Assembly: GCA_947448525.1 (NCBI GenBank)
Contig: CANFNV010000001.1
Span: forward strand, 62,001-126,000
Direction of reading: 5' to 3'
DNA: 64,000 nucleotides
DNA from: Flavobacteriaceae bacterium
GTDB taxonomy: Bacteria; Bacteroidota; Bacteroidia; Flavobacteriales; Flavobacteriaceae
The notes under the pieces are model-generated. The model saw nothing but the letters and a program-made list of their open reading frames with translations, ran no database searches and was not told where the DNA came from. This document shows, piece by piece, positions 1 to 8,244 of the stretch (its first letter is position 1; each line of letters opens with the position of its first letter). The position numbers and the translations under genes were made by a program.

Positions 1-710
1 CTTTGGCTGTTGAAAAATCACTGTCACAAATAGAATCATTAGTTTCAAAAGTTGTAGGAAAAATGAAACTTGGTGGAAGACTTTTTTATATCGGAGCTGG
101 TACATCAGGAAGATTAGGTATTGTTGACGCATCAGAATGTCCTCCTACCTTTGGAGTTCCATTTGATTTAGTAAACGGAATTATTGCTGGTGGCGACAAT
201 GCCATTCGTAGAGCAGTGGAAAATGCCGAAGACAATACAACGCAAGCCTGGATTGATTTGCAAGAGCAGAATATTGGAGAAAATGATGTTGTGATTGGTA
301 TTGCCGCATCAGGCACAACTCCTTATGTAATTGAAGGTTTAAAAAAATGCAATGAAAATAATATTACAACTGGTTGTGTTACATGTAATGAAGGTAGTCC
401 GTTAGCACTTACTGCAAAATTTCCGGTGGAAGTTGTTGTTGGTCCAGAATTCGTAACAGGAAGTTCAAGAATGAAAGCGGGTACGGCTCAGAAATTGGTT
501 CTAAATATGATTTCAACGGCAACCATGATACAACTTGGAAAAGTAAAAGGCAATAAGATGGTTGATATGCAATTGAGCAACGACAAATTAGTAGATCGAG
601 GCGTGAAAATGATTATGGGAGAAATTCCTGTAAATTACGAAAAAGCGTGTGAATTATTAAAGAAATTTGGTAGCGTTCGAAAAGCAGTGGAAAATTACAA
701 TTCAAATTAA
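1..710 (+). CDS. murQ: N-acetylmuramic acid 6-phosphate etherase, 5' end cut by window
   Basis: MurQ cleaves the D-lactyl ether of MurNAc-6-phosphate, giving GlcNAc-6-phosphate and lactate in cytoplasmic cell-wall recycling. The visible 235 residues hold the SIS-domain sugar-phosphate signature (GAGTSGRLG followed by DASECPPTFG), the ENAEDNTTQAW stretch, ASGTTPYV and the GSSRMKAGTAQK segment, all typical of MurQ. Full MurQ is about 270-300 residues, so some tens of N-terminal residues lie upstream of base 1; the frame is open to the window edge. It is followed after 5 nt by a small membrane gene and then a lipoprotein gene, probably one transcript. Confidence 0.95.
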   Translation, partial: LAVEKSLSQIESLVSKVVGKMKLGGRLFYIGAGTSGRLGIVDASECPPTFGVPFDLVNGIIAGGDNAIRRAVENAEDNTTQAWIDLQEQNIGENDVVIGIAASGTTPYVIEGLKKCNENNITTGCVTCNEGSPLALTAKFPVEVVVGPEFVTGSSRMKAGTAQKLVLNMISTATMIQLGKVKGNKMVDMQLSNDKLVDRGVKMIMGEIPVNYEKACELLKKFGSVRKAVENYNSN

Positions 711-715
711 ATCAC

Positions 716-940
716 ATGGCAACCAACAAAGAACTTTTAGCAAAAGGTATAAAATATTTATTCGGAGCTTTACCATTAATGTTCATTGGTCCGAGTGTGA
801 TGTATAATGCGTTTATGAATAAACAAAATAATTGGCATTATTTAGTTTTAGTTATTGGATGTTCTCTTTGTATCACTTCTGTTTTTCTTGCGTTCAAAGG
901 ATTGAAAACAATGACAGATGCACTTTTTAATGATAAATAA
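716..940 (+). CDS. DUF6095-like small membrane protein
   Basis: A 74-residue protein with two predicted membrane segments (about residues 13-31 and 41-61), a GALPLMFIGPSV motif in the first helix and a short charged C-terminus. It resembles the DUF6095 family of small Flavobacteriaceae membrane proteins, found next to murQ; that assignment is from memory of the family. The function is unknown. It starts 5 nt after the murQ stop and ends 1 nt before the next ATG, so the three genes are probably co-transcribed. Confidence 0.75.
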   Translation: MATNKELLAKGIKYLFGALPLMFIGPSVMYNAFMNKQNNWHYLVLVIGCSLCITSVFLAFKGLKTMTDALFNDK

Positions 941-941
941 A

Positions 942-1328
942 ATGGCTAAAACAATTTATAAATTAAAATATATTCTTTTTTCTTTTGTGCTTTTCTCCTG
1001 CCAAAAACAACTAGAATGCAATCCGAAAAGGTTTAAAACTGGCAAATTTGAATTTATTCAAGAAGTTAATGGTGCAAAAGAAACTACTACATTTGAAAGA
1101 ACGGATAAATTACAAATCGAAACTTACAAAGGAAGAACCGATACCGCTTCTGTTCGTTGGGTAAATGATTACGAGTTCATTATTCAAAAATTACATCCAA
1201 GAAATATGGCCGAAGAAAAAGCCCTTTCCATGCGCATTATTTCTACTAAAGGTAGAACCTATGCTTTTGAATATTCAATAGTAGGAGAAGCAAAAAAACA
1301 AATTGGAACTGTAACAAAAATCAATTAG
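942..1328 (+). CDS. small lipoprotein of unknown function
   Basis: The protein has 128 residues if it starts at the ATG at 942, one base after the previous stop. An upstream in-frame ATG at 918 would overlap the preceding gene and spoil the signal peptide. The N-terminus is a lipoprotein signal with a hydrophobic stretch ending LFSC (Cys20). The mature part is small and mainly beta-like, with a FKTGKFEF motif. Similar small Flavobacterium lipoproteins are sometimes labelled 'DNA topoisomerase IV' in databases, but nothing here supports a topoisomerase. It is probably anchored in the envelope, with unknown role. Confidence 0.7.
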   Translation: MAKTIYKLKYILFSFVLFSCQKQLECNPKRFKTGKFEFIQEVNGAKETTTFERTDKLQIETYKGRTDTASVRWVNDYEFIIQKLHPRNMAEEKALSMRIISTKGRTYAFEYSIVGEAKKQIGTVTKIN

Positions 1329-1368
1329 TTACGTAAAACTATTTTATAAATTAAAATTCACAAAACTA

Positions 1369-2232
1369 ATGATGGAATTAATCTCTAATCCAAATGCTTG
1401 GATTGCACTTGTGACATTGACTTTTTTAGAAATCATTTTAGGAATTGACAACATCGTTTTCTTATCAATAGTTTCTGGAAAATTACCAGAGAAAGAACAA
1501 CCTAAAGCACGTAGAATAGGTTTAACGCTCGCAATGGCTTTTCGAATCATTTTACTTTTCGGAATCACATGGGTTTTGAGTTTACAAAAAACTTTACTCA
1601 GTTTAAATTGGGGATTTTTTGAAGCACAAATCACAGGGCAAAGCATAATCATTTTTGGGGGTGGATTATTTCTTTTGTATAAATCGGTCTCAGAAATTCA
1701 TCACAAAATGGAGGGTGAAGAAGAAAATAGCGATGCAAAATCTGCTTCCAAATTAACAACCGCAATATTTCAAATTGCTTTATTAAACATCGTTTTTTCG
1801 TTTGATAGTATCCTTACTGCAATTGGAATGATTAGTATGAAAACCCCAGTAGAAGGAGGATTTGGTTTTGAAGGGGCTATTTTAATCATGATTTTATCAA
1901 TAGTAATTTCCATTGGAATCATGATGATTTTTGCAGGAACGGTTTCTAAATTAGTAAACGAACATCCCACCATTCAAATACTAGGATTATCCTTTTTAAT
2001 TTTAATTGGAGTAATGCTTATCGCCGAAGGTTCTCATTTGGCACATTTCCGTTTTGGAAATGATACTGAAGTTTCAAGTATTCCTAAAGGTTATTTGTAT
2101 TTTTCGATTTTCTTCTCCTTATTTGTGGAGTTTTTAAATATTAAAATGCGCAAAAACAGCAATAAACCTGTGAAGTTAAAAAACAATACAATTTTAGATG
2201 AAAAATTAAAAGACGGTAATTTAACGGATTAG
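1369..2232 (+). CDS. TerC family integral membrane protein
   Basis: A 287-residue polytopic membrane protein of the TerC family. The N-terminal part shows the TerC pattern FLEIILGIDNIVFLS (about residues 20-34), and a second acidic helix FSFDSILTAIG lies near residue 145; the paired acidic residues in the membrane are typical of TerC proteins. Members are linked to tellurite resistance or to manganese and other metal efflux; the substrate cannot be read here. Start codons at 1369 and 1372 are both possible. The 3' end overlaps the convergent GNAT gene by 12 bp. Confidence 0.85.
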   Translation: MMELISNPNAWIALVTLTFLEIILGIDNIVFLSIVSGKLPEKEQPKARRIGLTLAMAFRIILLFGITWVLSLQKTLLSLNWGFFEAQITGQSIIIFGGGLFLLYKSVSEIHHKMEGEEENSDAKSASKLTTAIFQIALLNIVFSFDSILTAIGMISMKTPVEGGFGFEGAILIMILSIVISIGIMMIFAGTVSKLVNEHPTIQILGLSFLILIGVMLIAEGSHLAHFRFGNDTEVSSIPKGYLYFSIFFSLFVEFLNIKMRKNSNKPVKLKNNTILDEKLKDGNLTD

Positions 2233-2718
2233 ATTTAACTCCATCACATAATCATCCATTATATAACCATTTCCAATATCAATAATAATGTCTTTTGTTA
2301 TTTTAAATCCATATTTAACATAAAATTCTTGAGCATTGTTTTGTTTGTTTACGTTTAGAAACAATGCAGTATTTTCATTAATAACAGATTCATTTTTAAC
2401 ATAATCTACTAATTTCATTCCTATTCCTTTACCTTGATTTTGAGGCAAAACATATAACTTATGAATTTTTGTTTTAGTAGTTTTTTCGGCATTAATTTCA
2501 AAGGAAATAAATCCAAGATTCCTATTATTTTCACTTGCTAAGATAAAAATATGGCTATTTGCCAATTGATTTTCTAATGATTCTATGGAATAAAATTTTG
2601 TCAGCATATAATCCAATTCTTCTTGAGAATGAGTAGTGCCATAAGTATCTGGCCAAATTTGATAAGCCAAACCCTTTATTATAGACAATTGATTTTTGGA
2701 GGCAACAGAAAGAGTCAT
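2221..2718 (-). CDS. GNAT family N-acetyltransferase
   Basis: A 165-residue single-domain GNAT protein. The acetyl-CoA pyrophosphate-binding motif A is visible as NQGKGIGMKLV (about residues 93-103), preceded by the strand KLYVLP and followed by an NVNKQNNAQEFYVKYGF segment typical of motif B (Asn then Tyr). The substrate is unknown. It begins 1 nt after the folD stop on the same strand, so it is probably translated from the folD mRNA. Its stop codon lies inside the 3' end of the convergent terC-like gene. Confidence 0.85.
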   Translation of the reverse strand: MTLSVASKNQLSIIKGLAYQIWPDTYGTTHSQEELDYMLTKFYSIESLENQLANSHIFILASENNRNLGFISFEINAEKTTKTKIHKLYVLPQNQGKGIGMKLVDYVKNESVINENTALFLNVNKQNNAQEFYVKYGFKITKDIIIDIGNGYIMDDYVMELNLIR

Positions 2719-2719
2719 A

Positions 2720-3604
2720 CTATTTTTTACTTCTTTTTTGCTCCCTAGCTAATAGTGTGTTTTTCAATAACATCGCAATGGTCATTGGTCCTACTCCACC
2801 TGGAACTGGAGTAATAAAAGAAGCTTTTTTTGATACCTTTTCAAAATCAACATCACCAACAATTTTATATCCTTTTTCAGTAGTTTCATCAGCAACACGT
2901 GTAATACCAACATCAATAACTACTACATCATCTTTAACCATCTCAGCTTTAAGATAATTAGGAACGCCAAGAGCCGTAATTATAATATCAGCTTGTGTGG
3001 TTATTTGGCTAATATTCTTTGTATGACTATGCGTTAATGTTACTGTTGAATTTCCTGGAAAATGATTTCTTCCCATTAATATACTCATGGGACGACCTAC
3101 AATATGACTTCGCCCAATAACAACGGTATGTTTACCATTAGTTTGTACATTATATCGTTCTAATAACTCTAAAATTCCAAAAGGTGTAGCCGGAATAAAG
3201 GTGCTCATATCCAACGCCATTTTTCCAAAATTCTCTGGATGAAATCCATCAACATCTTTACTCGGATCAATAGCATTAATAATTTGTTGGGTGTCAATTT
3301 GCTTAGGTAATGGCAATTGAACTATAAAACCATCAATAGCATCGTTTTGGTTCAGTTCTTTTATTTTTTTTAGCAATTCGGTTTCCGAAGTAGTACTTGG
3401 CATTTTTATTAAAGTAGATTCAAATCCTACTCGTTCGCAGGCCTTTACTTTACTGCCAACATAGGTTAAACTCGCCCCGTCACTTCCTACAATTATTGCA
3501 GCAAGATGCGGTACTTTTTCGCCGTTGTCTTTCATTTTTTGAACTTCGGCAGCAATTTCATTTTTGATATCTTCCGATACTTTTTTTCCGTCTAAAATTG
3601 TCAT
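2720..3604 (-). CDS. folD: bifunctional methylenetetrahydrofolate dehydrogenase / methenyl-THF cyclohydrolase
   Basis: FolD interconverts 5,10-methylene-THF, 5,10-methenyl-THF and 10-formyl-THF in cytoplasmic one-carbon metabolism. The 294 residues match the family length. The catalytic YVGSK segment is present (Tyr48 and Lys52, equivalent to E. coli Tyr50 and Lys54), along with DGFIVQLPLP, the NADP-binding GRSHIVGRPMS and the C-terminal PVPGGVGPMTIAMLL signature. The upstream leader on the minus strand is an ACAAC-rich low-complexity stretch that follows the ffh terminator; I could not place a clear promoter in it. The GNAT gene follows with a 1-nt gap. Confidence 0.96.
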   Translation of the reverse strand: MTILDGKKVSEDIKNEIAAEVQKMKDNGEKVPHLAAIIVGSDGASLTYVGSKVKACERVGFESTLIKMPSTTSETELLKKIKELNQNDAIDGFIVQLPLPKQIDTQQIINAIDPSKDVDGFHPENFGKMALDMSTFIPATPFGILELLERYNVQTNGKHTVVIGRSHIVGRPMSILMGRNHFPGNSTVTLTHSHTKNISQITTQADIIITALGVPNYLKAEMVKDDVVVIDVGITRVADETTEKGYKIVGDVDFEKVSKKASFITPVPGGVGPMTIAMLLKNTLLAREQKRSKK

Positions 3605-3645
3605 TGTGTAGTTATTTTGTGTGTTGTGTTGTTGTTGTCAACTCA

Positions 3646-3672
3646 ATAAAAAAGACGTGATAAATCACGTCT
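3646..3672 (-). terminator. intrinsic terminator of ffh
   Basis: A perfect 8-bp inverted repeat (AGACGTGA at 3653-3660 and TCACGTCT at 3665-3672, 4-nt loop) is followed on the minus strand by a run of T (complement of 3647-3652). It lies 12 nt beyond the ffh stop codon and separates ffh from folD. Confidence 0.85.
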
Positions 3673-3683
3673 CTATATTACAT

Positions 3684-5024
3684 TTACGGCATTCCGCCTT
3701 TCATTCCGCCCATCATACGCATCATGTTTTTTCCTCCTGGTCCTTGCATCATCTTCATCATTTTGCTCATCTGTTCGAATTGTTTCATCAGCTGATTTAC
3801 TTCTTCTATTTTTCTACCTGAACCTTTTGCAATTCTGGTTTTACGTTTCATGTCAATTAAAGAAGGTCGGCTTCTTTCTATTGGTGTCATCGAATGGATG
3901 ATTGCTTCAATATGTTTGAAAGCATCATCTTCAATTTCAACATCTTTCATTGCTTTACCAGCACCTGGAATCATTCCGATTAAATCTTTCATGCTTCCCA
4001 TTTTTTTTATTTGCTGTATCTGTGACAAGAAATCATCAAAACCGAATTCGTTTTTGGCTATTTTTTTCTGAATTTTTCTTGCTTCTTCTTCATTGTATTG
4101 TTCTTGAGCACGTTCTACCAAAGACACAACATCACCCATTCCCAAAATTCTATCCGCCATACGTGATGGATAGAACACATCAATAGCATCCATCTTTTCA
4201 CCAGTACCAACAAATTTAATGGGTTTGTTTACTACTGACTTGATTGTAATAGCAGCTCCACCTCGAGTATCACCATCTAATTTGGTTAAGATGACTCCAT
4301 CAAAATTTAAACGATCATTAAACGCTTTGGCAGTATTAACGGCATCTTGACCCGTCATTGCATCTACAACAAACAATGTTTCTTGTGGCTGAATTGCTTT
4401 GTGAACATTTGCAATTTCGGTCATCATTTCTTCATCCACAGCCAAACGACCAGCGGTATCGACAATAACCACATTGAAACCATTTGCTTTTGCATAAGCA
4501 ATTGCTTTTTGTGAAATATCAACTGGGTTTTTATTTTCAGGTTCCGAATATACCTCTACGCCTATTTGATCTCCAACCACATGCAACTGATTGATCGCTG
4601 CGGGACGGTAGATATCACAAGCTACTAAAAGCGGTTTTTTATTTTTTTTTGTTTTAAGATAATTCGCCAATTTTCCGGAGAAAGTAGTTTTACCCGAACC
4701 TTGTAAACCCGACATTAAAATCACAGTTGGATTTCCAGAAAGATTTAATCCTGAAGCATCACCACCCATCAATTCAGTCAATTCGTCTTTTACTATCTTA
4801 ACCAATAATTGGCCTGGCTCCAAAGTAGTTAATACGTTTTGTCCAATTGCTTTTTCTTTTACAGATGTTGTAAAATCTTTAGCGATTTTAAAATTCACAT
4901 CGGCGTCTAGTAATGCACGACGAACTTCCTTAAGCGTTTCTGCAACGTTAACTTCAGTGATTTTTCCGTGACCTTTTAATATATGAAAGGCCTTATCTAA
5001 TTTTTCGCTTAAAATATTGAACAT
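3684..5024 (-). CDS. ffh: signal recognition particle protein Ffh
   Basis: Ffh is the SRP54 GTPase that binds 4.5S RNA and signal sequences and delivers ribosomes to FtsY at the membrane. At 446 residues it has the usual three parts: the N domain with ALLDADVNF (about 37-45), the G domain with P-loop GLQGSGKTT (106-114), DTAGRLAVDEEM and TKLDGDTRGGA, and a methionine-rich M domain (from about 330) ending in a Met/Gly tail. A good TTG-N19-TATATTTG promoter lies directly upstream, and a hairpin terminator lies downstream, so it looks monocistronic. Confidence 0.98.
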   Translation of the reverse strand: MFNILSEKLDKAFHILKGHGKITEVNVAETLKEVRRALLDADVNFKIAKDFTTSVKEKAIGQNVLTTLEPGQLLVKIVKDELTELMGGDASGLNLSGNPTVILMSGLQGSGKTTFSGKLANYLKTKKNKKPLLVACDIYRPAAINQLHVVGDQIGVEVYSEPENKNPVDISQKAIAYAKANGFNVVIVDTAGRLAVDEEMMTEIANVHKAIQPQETLFVVDAMTGQDAVNTAKAFNDRLNFDGVILTKLDGDTRGGAAITIKSVVNKPIKFVGTGEKMDAIDVFYPSRMADRILGMGDVVSLVERAQEQYNEEEARKIQKKIAKNEFGFDDFLSQIQQIKKMGSMKDLIGMIPGAGKAMKDVEIEDDAFKHIEAIIHSMTPIERSRPSLIDMKRKTRIAKGSGRKIEEVNQLMKQFEQMSKMMKMMQGPGGKNMMRMMGGMKGGMP

Positions 5025-5046
5025 AGCATTCTATTTTTTTGTGATG

Positions 5047-5076
5047 CAAATATAATATAAAGGTTTTGAGTCACAA
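5047..5076 (-). promoter_or_regulatory. Bacteroidota-type promoter of ffh
   Basis: On the minus strand TTG (complement of 5074-5076), 19 nt, and TATATTTG (complement of 5047-5054) match the -33 TTG and -7 TAnnTTTG consensus known from Flavobacterium. The predicted start point is about 18 nt upstream of the ffh ATG. Confidence 0.75.
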
Positions 5077-5105
5077 AGACGCAAAGCACAAAGATATTTT
5101 TTTTA

Positions 5106-6884
5106 TTACATTCTTTCTGGAACCTGAATTCCTAAAAGTTGAAAAGCCGATTTTATGGTATCGGCAACCTTTTTTGACAGTTGTACTCGGAATACTTTCT
5201 TGGAACTATTTTCCTCTCCAAGAATAGAAACAGTTTGATAAAATGAATTGTATTCCTTTACTAAATCATAAGTATAATTAGCCACTAATGCCGGACTGTG
5301 ATTTTTGGCAGCATCTTGAATTACCTCAGGATATAATTCAATAAGCTTGATTAGTTCTTTTTCTTTTGGATGCAAAATTTCGATGGCGCTTGGCAAATCA
5401 AAATCAAAATTGGCTTTGCGTATAATAGACTTAATCCTTGCGTAAGTATATTGTATGAAAGGGCCAGTATTTCCTGCAAAATCAACCGATTCTTCTGGAT
5501 TGAACATCATTGACTTTTTAGGATCTACTTTCAACATATAGTATTTTAATGCACCCAATCCTATGGTTTTATACAATTTGGCTTTTTCATTGTCTGAATA
5601 TCCTTCTAATTTTCCTAAATCTTCAGAAATGGATTGAGCCGTAGTTGTCATTTCTTGCATTAAATCATCGGCGTCAACAACAGTTCCTTCTCGCGATTTC
5701 ATTTTACCCGAAGGCAATTCAACCATTCCGTAAGACAAATGATATAAATTTTCAGCCCATTCAAAACCTAATTTTTTCAAAATTAAAAACAATACTTTAA
5801 AATGATAATCTTGCTCATTTCCAACAGTATAAACCATTCCGCCAACATCTTGAAAATCTTTCACACGTTGAATTGCAGTCCCAATATCTTGTGTCATATA
5901 AACAGCCGTTCCGTCTGAACGAAGTACAATTTTACGATCCAAGCCATTGGGAGTTAAATCAATCCAAACGGAACCGTCAGGATCTTTTTCAAAAACACCT
6001 TTTTCTAAGCCGAATTGAACTACTTCTTTGCCTAATAAATATGTGTTCGACTCATAATAATACGAATCAAAATCAACCCCTAAATTTTTATAGGTTTGTT
6101 CAAAACCTTCATAAACCCATTGGTTCATGGTTTTCCATAATTCAAGGACTTCGGGTTTACCTGCTTCCCAGTCGAGTAGCATTTGTTGGGCTTCAAGAAT
6201 AATTGGAGCTTGTTTTTTAGCTTCATCTTCCGTTTTGCCTGTAGCCATTAAATCATTAATTTGAACTTTATATTCTTGGTCAAATTTAACATAAAAATTT
6301 CCAACCAATTTATCTCCTTTTAATCCAGAAGATTGAGGAGTTTCTTCATTGCCATATTTCATCCAAGCCAACATCGATTTGCAAATGTGAATTCCACGAT
6401 CATTGATGATTTGTGTTTTGTACACTTTTTTACCCGAAGCTTTAATGATTTGGGCAACCGAGAAACCTAACAAATTATTGCGAACGTGACCAAGATGCAA
6501 AGGTTTGTTAGTATTTGGAGAAGAATATTCTACCATCACCGCCTTTTCATTTGCGGAAGCAGTAACAAAACCAAATTGTTCGTTGGACTTAATTTTATTA
6601 AAAAAATGAAGATAATAATCGTCTGAAATTACTATGTTTAAGAAACCAGCGACCACATTAAACTTTTCAACTTCGGCAACATTTTCAACTAAATAGGTTC
6701 CGATTTTGGTTCCGATTTCAATAGGGTTTCCTTTGAGAACTTTTAGTAACGGAAAAATAACCATAGTAATATCACCTTCAAAATCTTTCCTTGTGGCTTG
6801 AAATTCAATTTTTTCAATTGTAGTATTGAATTGCTGCTGAACTGCCTCAATAATAACGGGAGTTACGATTTTTTGTAATGACAT
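5106..6884 (-). CDS. argS: arginyl-tRNA synthetase
   Basis: ArgS charges tRNA-Arg with arginine. The 592 residues match class I ArgRS. The N-terminal additional domain is present (about 1-105), followed by the HLGH signature in SSPNTNKPLHLGH (HLGH at 130-133), the GMVELPSGKMKSREG loop, which is the usual degenerate KMSK region of ArgRS, and a C-terminal DALR-type anticodon-binding domain ending in an LLGIQVPERM type tail. A -7-like TATCTTTG element lies about 20 nt upstream of the start. Confidence 0.98.
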   Translation of the reverse strand: MSLQKIVTPVIIEAVQQQFNTTIEKIEFQATRKDFEGDITMVIFPLLKVLKGNPIEIGTKIGTYLVENVAEVEKFNVVAGFLNIVISDDYYLHFFNKIKSNEQFGFVTASANEKAVMVEYSSPNTNKPLHLGHVRNNLLGFSVAQIIKASGKKVYKTQIINDRGIHICKSMLAWMKYGNEETPQSSGLKGDKLVGNFYVKFDQEYKVQINDLMATGKTEDEAKKQAPIILEAQQMLLDWEAGKPEVLELWKTMNQWVYEGFEQTYKNLGVDFDSYYYESNTYLLGKEVVQFGLEKGVFEKDPDGSVWIDLTPNGLDRKIVLRSDGTAVYMTQDIGTAIQRVKDFQDVGGMVYTVGNEQDYHFKVLFLILKKLGFEWAENLYHLSYGMVELPSGKMKSREGTVVDADDLMQEMTTTAQSISEDLGKLEGYSDNEKAKLYKTIGLGALKYYMLKVDPKKSMMFNPEESVDFAGNTGPFIQYTYARIKSIIRKANFDFDLPSAIEILHPKEKELIKLIELYPEVIQDAAKNHSPALVANYTYDLVKEYNSFYQTVSILGEENSSKKVFRVQLSKKVADTIKSAFQLLGIQVPERM

Positions 6885-6904
6885 TGTATGGGATTTTAAT
6901 AGTG

Positions 6905-6912
6905 CAAAGATA
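6905..6912 (-). promoter_or_regulatory. -7 promoter element upstream of argS
   Basis: The minus strand reads TATCTTTG, an exact TAnnTTTG match 20 nt before the argS ATG. I do not see a well-spaced TTG, so the promoter call rests on the -7 element alone. Confidence 0.45.
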
Positions 6913-7000
6913 GAATTTTATTAGTAAAATTTAGTATCCCATTACCATCAAAGATTTATTCAAAACTTCACGTTCTATAATGATGCTTTCCTACTACAAA

Positions 7001-8008
7001 TTACCATTTTATAATAGCACTAGCCCATGTAAATCCGCTACCAAAAGCTGCTAAAACAACCGTGTCACCTTCTTTTATTTTACCCAACTCCCAAGCTTCC
7101 GTTAATGCTATAGGAATAGATGCGGCCGTGGTATTTCCGTATTTTTGAATATTATTAAAAACTTTATCATCAGATAAATTGAACTTCTGCTGAATGAATT
7201 GCGAAATTCTCAAATTGGCTTGATGCGGAATCAACATATCTATGTCCGAAATTTGAAGATTATTAGCCTGCAATCCTTCATTAATTACTTCACTAAATCG
7301 AACAACAGCATTTTTAAATACCAATTGACCATTCATGTGCGGAAAATAACTTTCATCATCGAGATTATTGTCCGCTAAAATATCAGTTACCCACCTACCT
7401 CCCATTCCTGGTGCCAATAAAGCCAATTCTTGGGCATATTTTCCTTCTGAATGTAGGTGTGTCGATAGAATTCCTTTGCTAATATCTTCATCACGAATCA
7501 AAATTGCTGCTCCTGCCCCATCTCCAAATATTACCGAAACTCCACGACCTCTATTGGTCATATCCAATCCTAAGGATTGCACTTCGGAGGCAACAACCAA
7601 AATATTTTTATACATTCCAGTTTTAATATATTGATCAGCAACTGAAAGCGCATAAATAAATCCAGAACATTGATTTCTAACATCCAAAGCACCTATTGTT
7701 CGCAATCCCAATTCATTTTGAATTGCAACTCCGGGACCAGGAAAATAATAATCGGGAGAAATTGTAGCAAAAACAATGAAATCAATTTCGTCGTTTGAAA
7801 CACCCGAACGCTCAATAGCAATTTTGGCTGCTTTTATACCCATTGAGGTTGTTGTATCCTCCCCCCTAACTATATGCCGTCTTTCTTTAATTCCGGTTCG
7901 CTCCTGAATCCACTCATCAGAAGTATCCATTATTTTAGATAAATCAGCATTAGTCACAACATTTTCAGGAACGTAATACCCAAGACCACTAATTTTAGAA
8001 TGATACAT
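7001..8008 (-). CDS. fabH: 3-oxoacyl-ACP synthase III (KAS III)
   Basis: KAS III condenses an acyl-CoA primer with malonyl-ACP to start type II fatty acid synthesis. The 335 residues carry the catalytic triad in conserved contexts: Cys114 in RNQCSGF, His262 in IPHQANLRI and Asn292 in YGNTTAAS. FGDGAGAA (about 161-168) is also conserved. There is no plsX or rpmF beside it, so it may be a second fabH copy or a KAS III with a special primer; that is inference. It is transcribed divergently from a dienoyl-CoA-reductase-like gene across a 236-bp gap holding a duplicated palindrome. Confidence 0.93.
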   Translation of the reverse strand: MYHSKISGLGYYVPENVVTNADLSKIMDTSDEWIQERTGIKERRHIVRGEDTTTSMGIKAAKIAIERSGVSNDEIDFIVFATISPDYYFPGPGVAIQNELGLRTIGALDVRNQCSGFIYALSVADQYIKTGMYKNILVVASEVQSLGLDMTNRGRGVSVIFGDGAGAAILIRDEDISKGILSTHLHSEGKYAQELALLAPGMGGRWVTDILADNNLDDESYFPHMNGQLVFKNAVVRFSEVINEGLQANNLQISDIDMLIPHQANLRISQFIQQKFNLSDDKVFNNIQKYGNTTAASIPIALTEAWELGKIKEGDTVVLAAFGSGFTWASAIIKW

Positions 8009-8037
8009 GTGTTATTTTTTTTGCAAAATTGATAGCA

Positions 8038-8065
8038 CAAATTTAATAATCTTTTAAAGAGACAA
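8038..8065 (-). promoter_or_regulatory. probable promoter of fabH
   Basis: On the minus strand TTG (complement of 8063-8065), 17 nt, and TAAATTTG (complement of 8038-8045) fit the Flavobacterium consensus with a slightly short spacer. The element is about 30 nt upstream of the fabH ATG. Confidence 0.55.
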
Positions 8066-8085
8066 ACTAATAATCGTAGTAAATT

Positions 8086-8104
8086 TTATTTTGATTATCA
8101 AATG
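8086..8104. promoter_or_regulatory. palindromic operator-like site 1 (fabH side)
   Basis: The core TTTGATTATCAAA (8090-8102) is a palindrome with one central base. The surrounding 19 bp (8086-8104) recur exactly, in inverted orientation, at 8220-8238. The site lies just upstream of the proposed fabH -33 element. It resembles a dimeric repressor site; the binding protein is unknown. Confidence 0.5.
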
Positions 8105-8217
8105 TTTTATTGTTTAATTCTATTTACCATTCTTAAAATTATTTGTCATTTTTTATTCAACTAAAATTGTATAAGAAAAAATAAAAACTTGCAGGAGTAC
8201 AAAACAATACAATTCAC

Positions 8218-8238
8218 TACATTTGATAATCAAAATAA
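8218..8238. promoter_or_regulatory. palindromic operator-like site 2 overlapping a -7 element
   Basis: The core TTTGATAATCAAA (8222-8234) sits in a 19-bp arm (8220-8238) that is the exact inverted copy of 8086-8104. It overlaps TACATTTG (8218-8225), a TAnnTTTG match on the plus strand, and ends 6 nt before the reductase ATG. Binding here would be expected to block that promoter. The nearest upstream TTG (8189-8191) is 26 nt away, so the promoter itself is not certain. Confidence 0.5.
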
Positions 8239-8244
8239 ACTACT

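Noticed and set aside
942..1328. DNA topoisomerase IV label for the small lipoprotein
   Set aside because: At 128 residues with a lipobox and no topoisomerase motif, such a label would be a database artefact.
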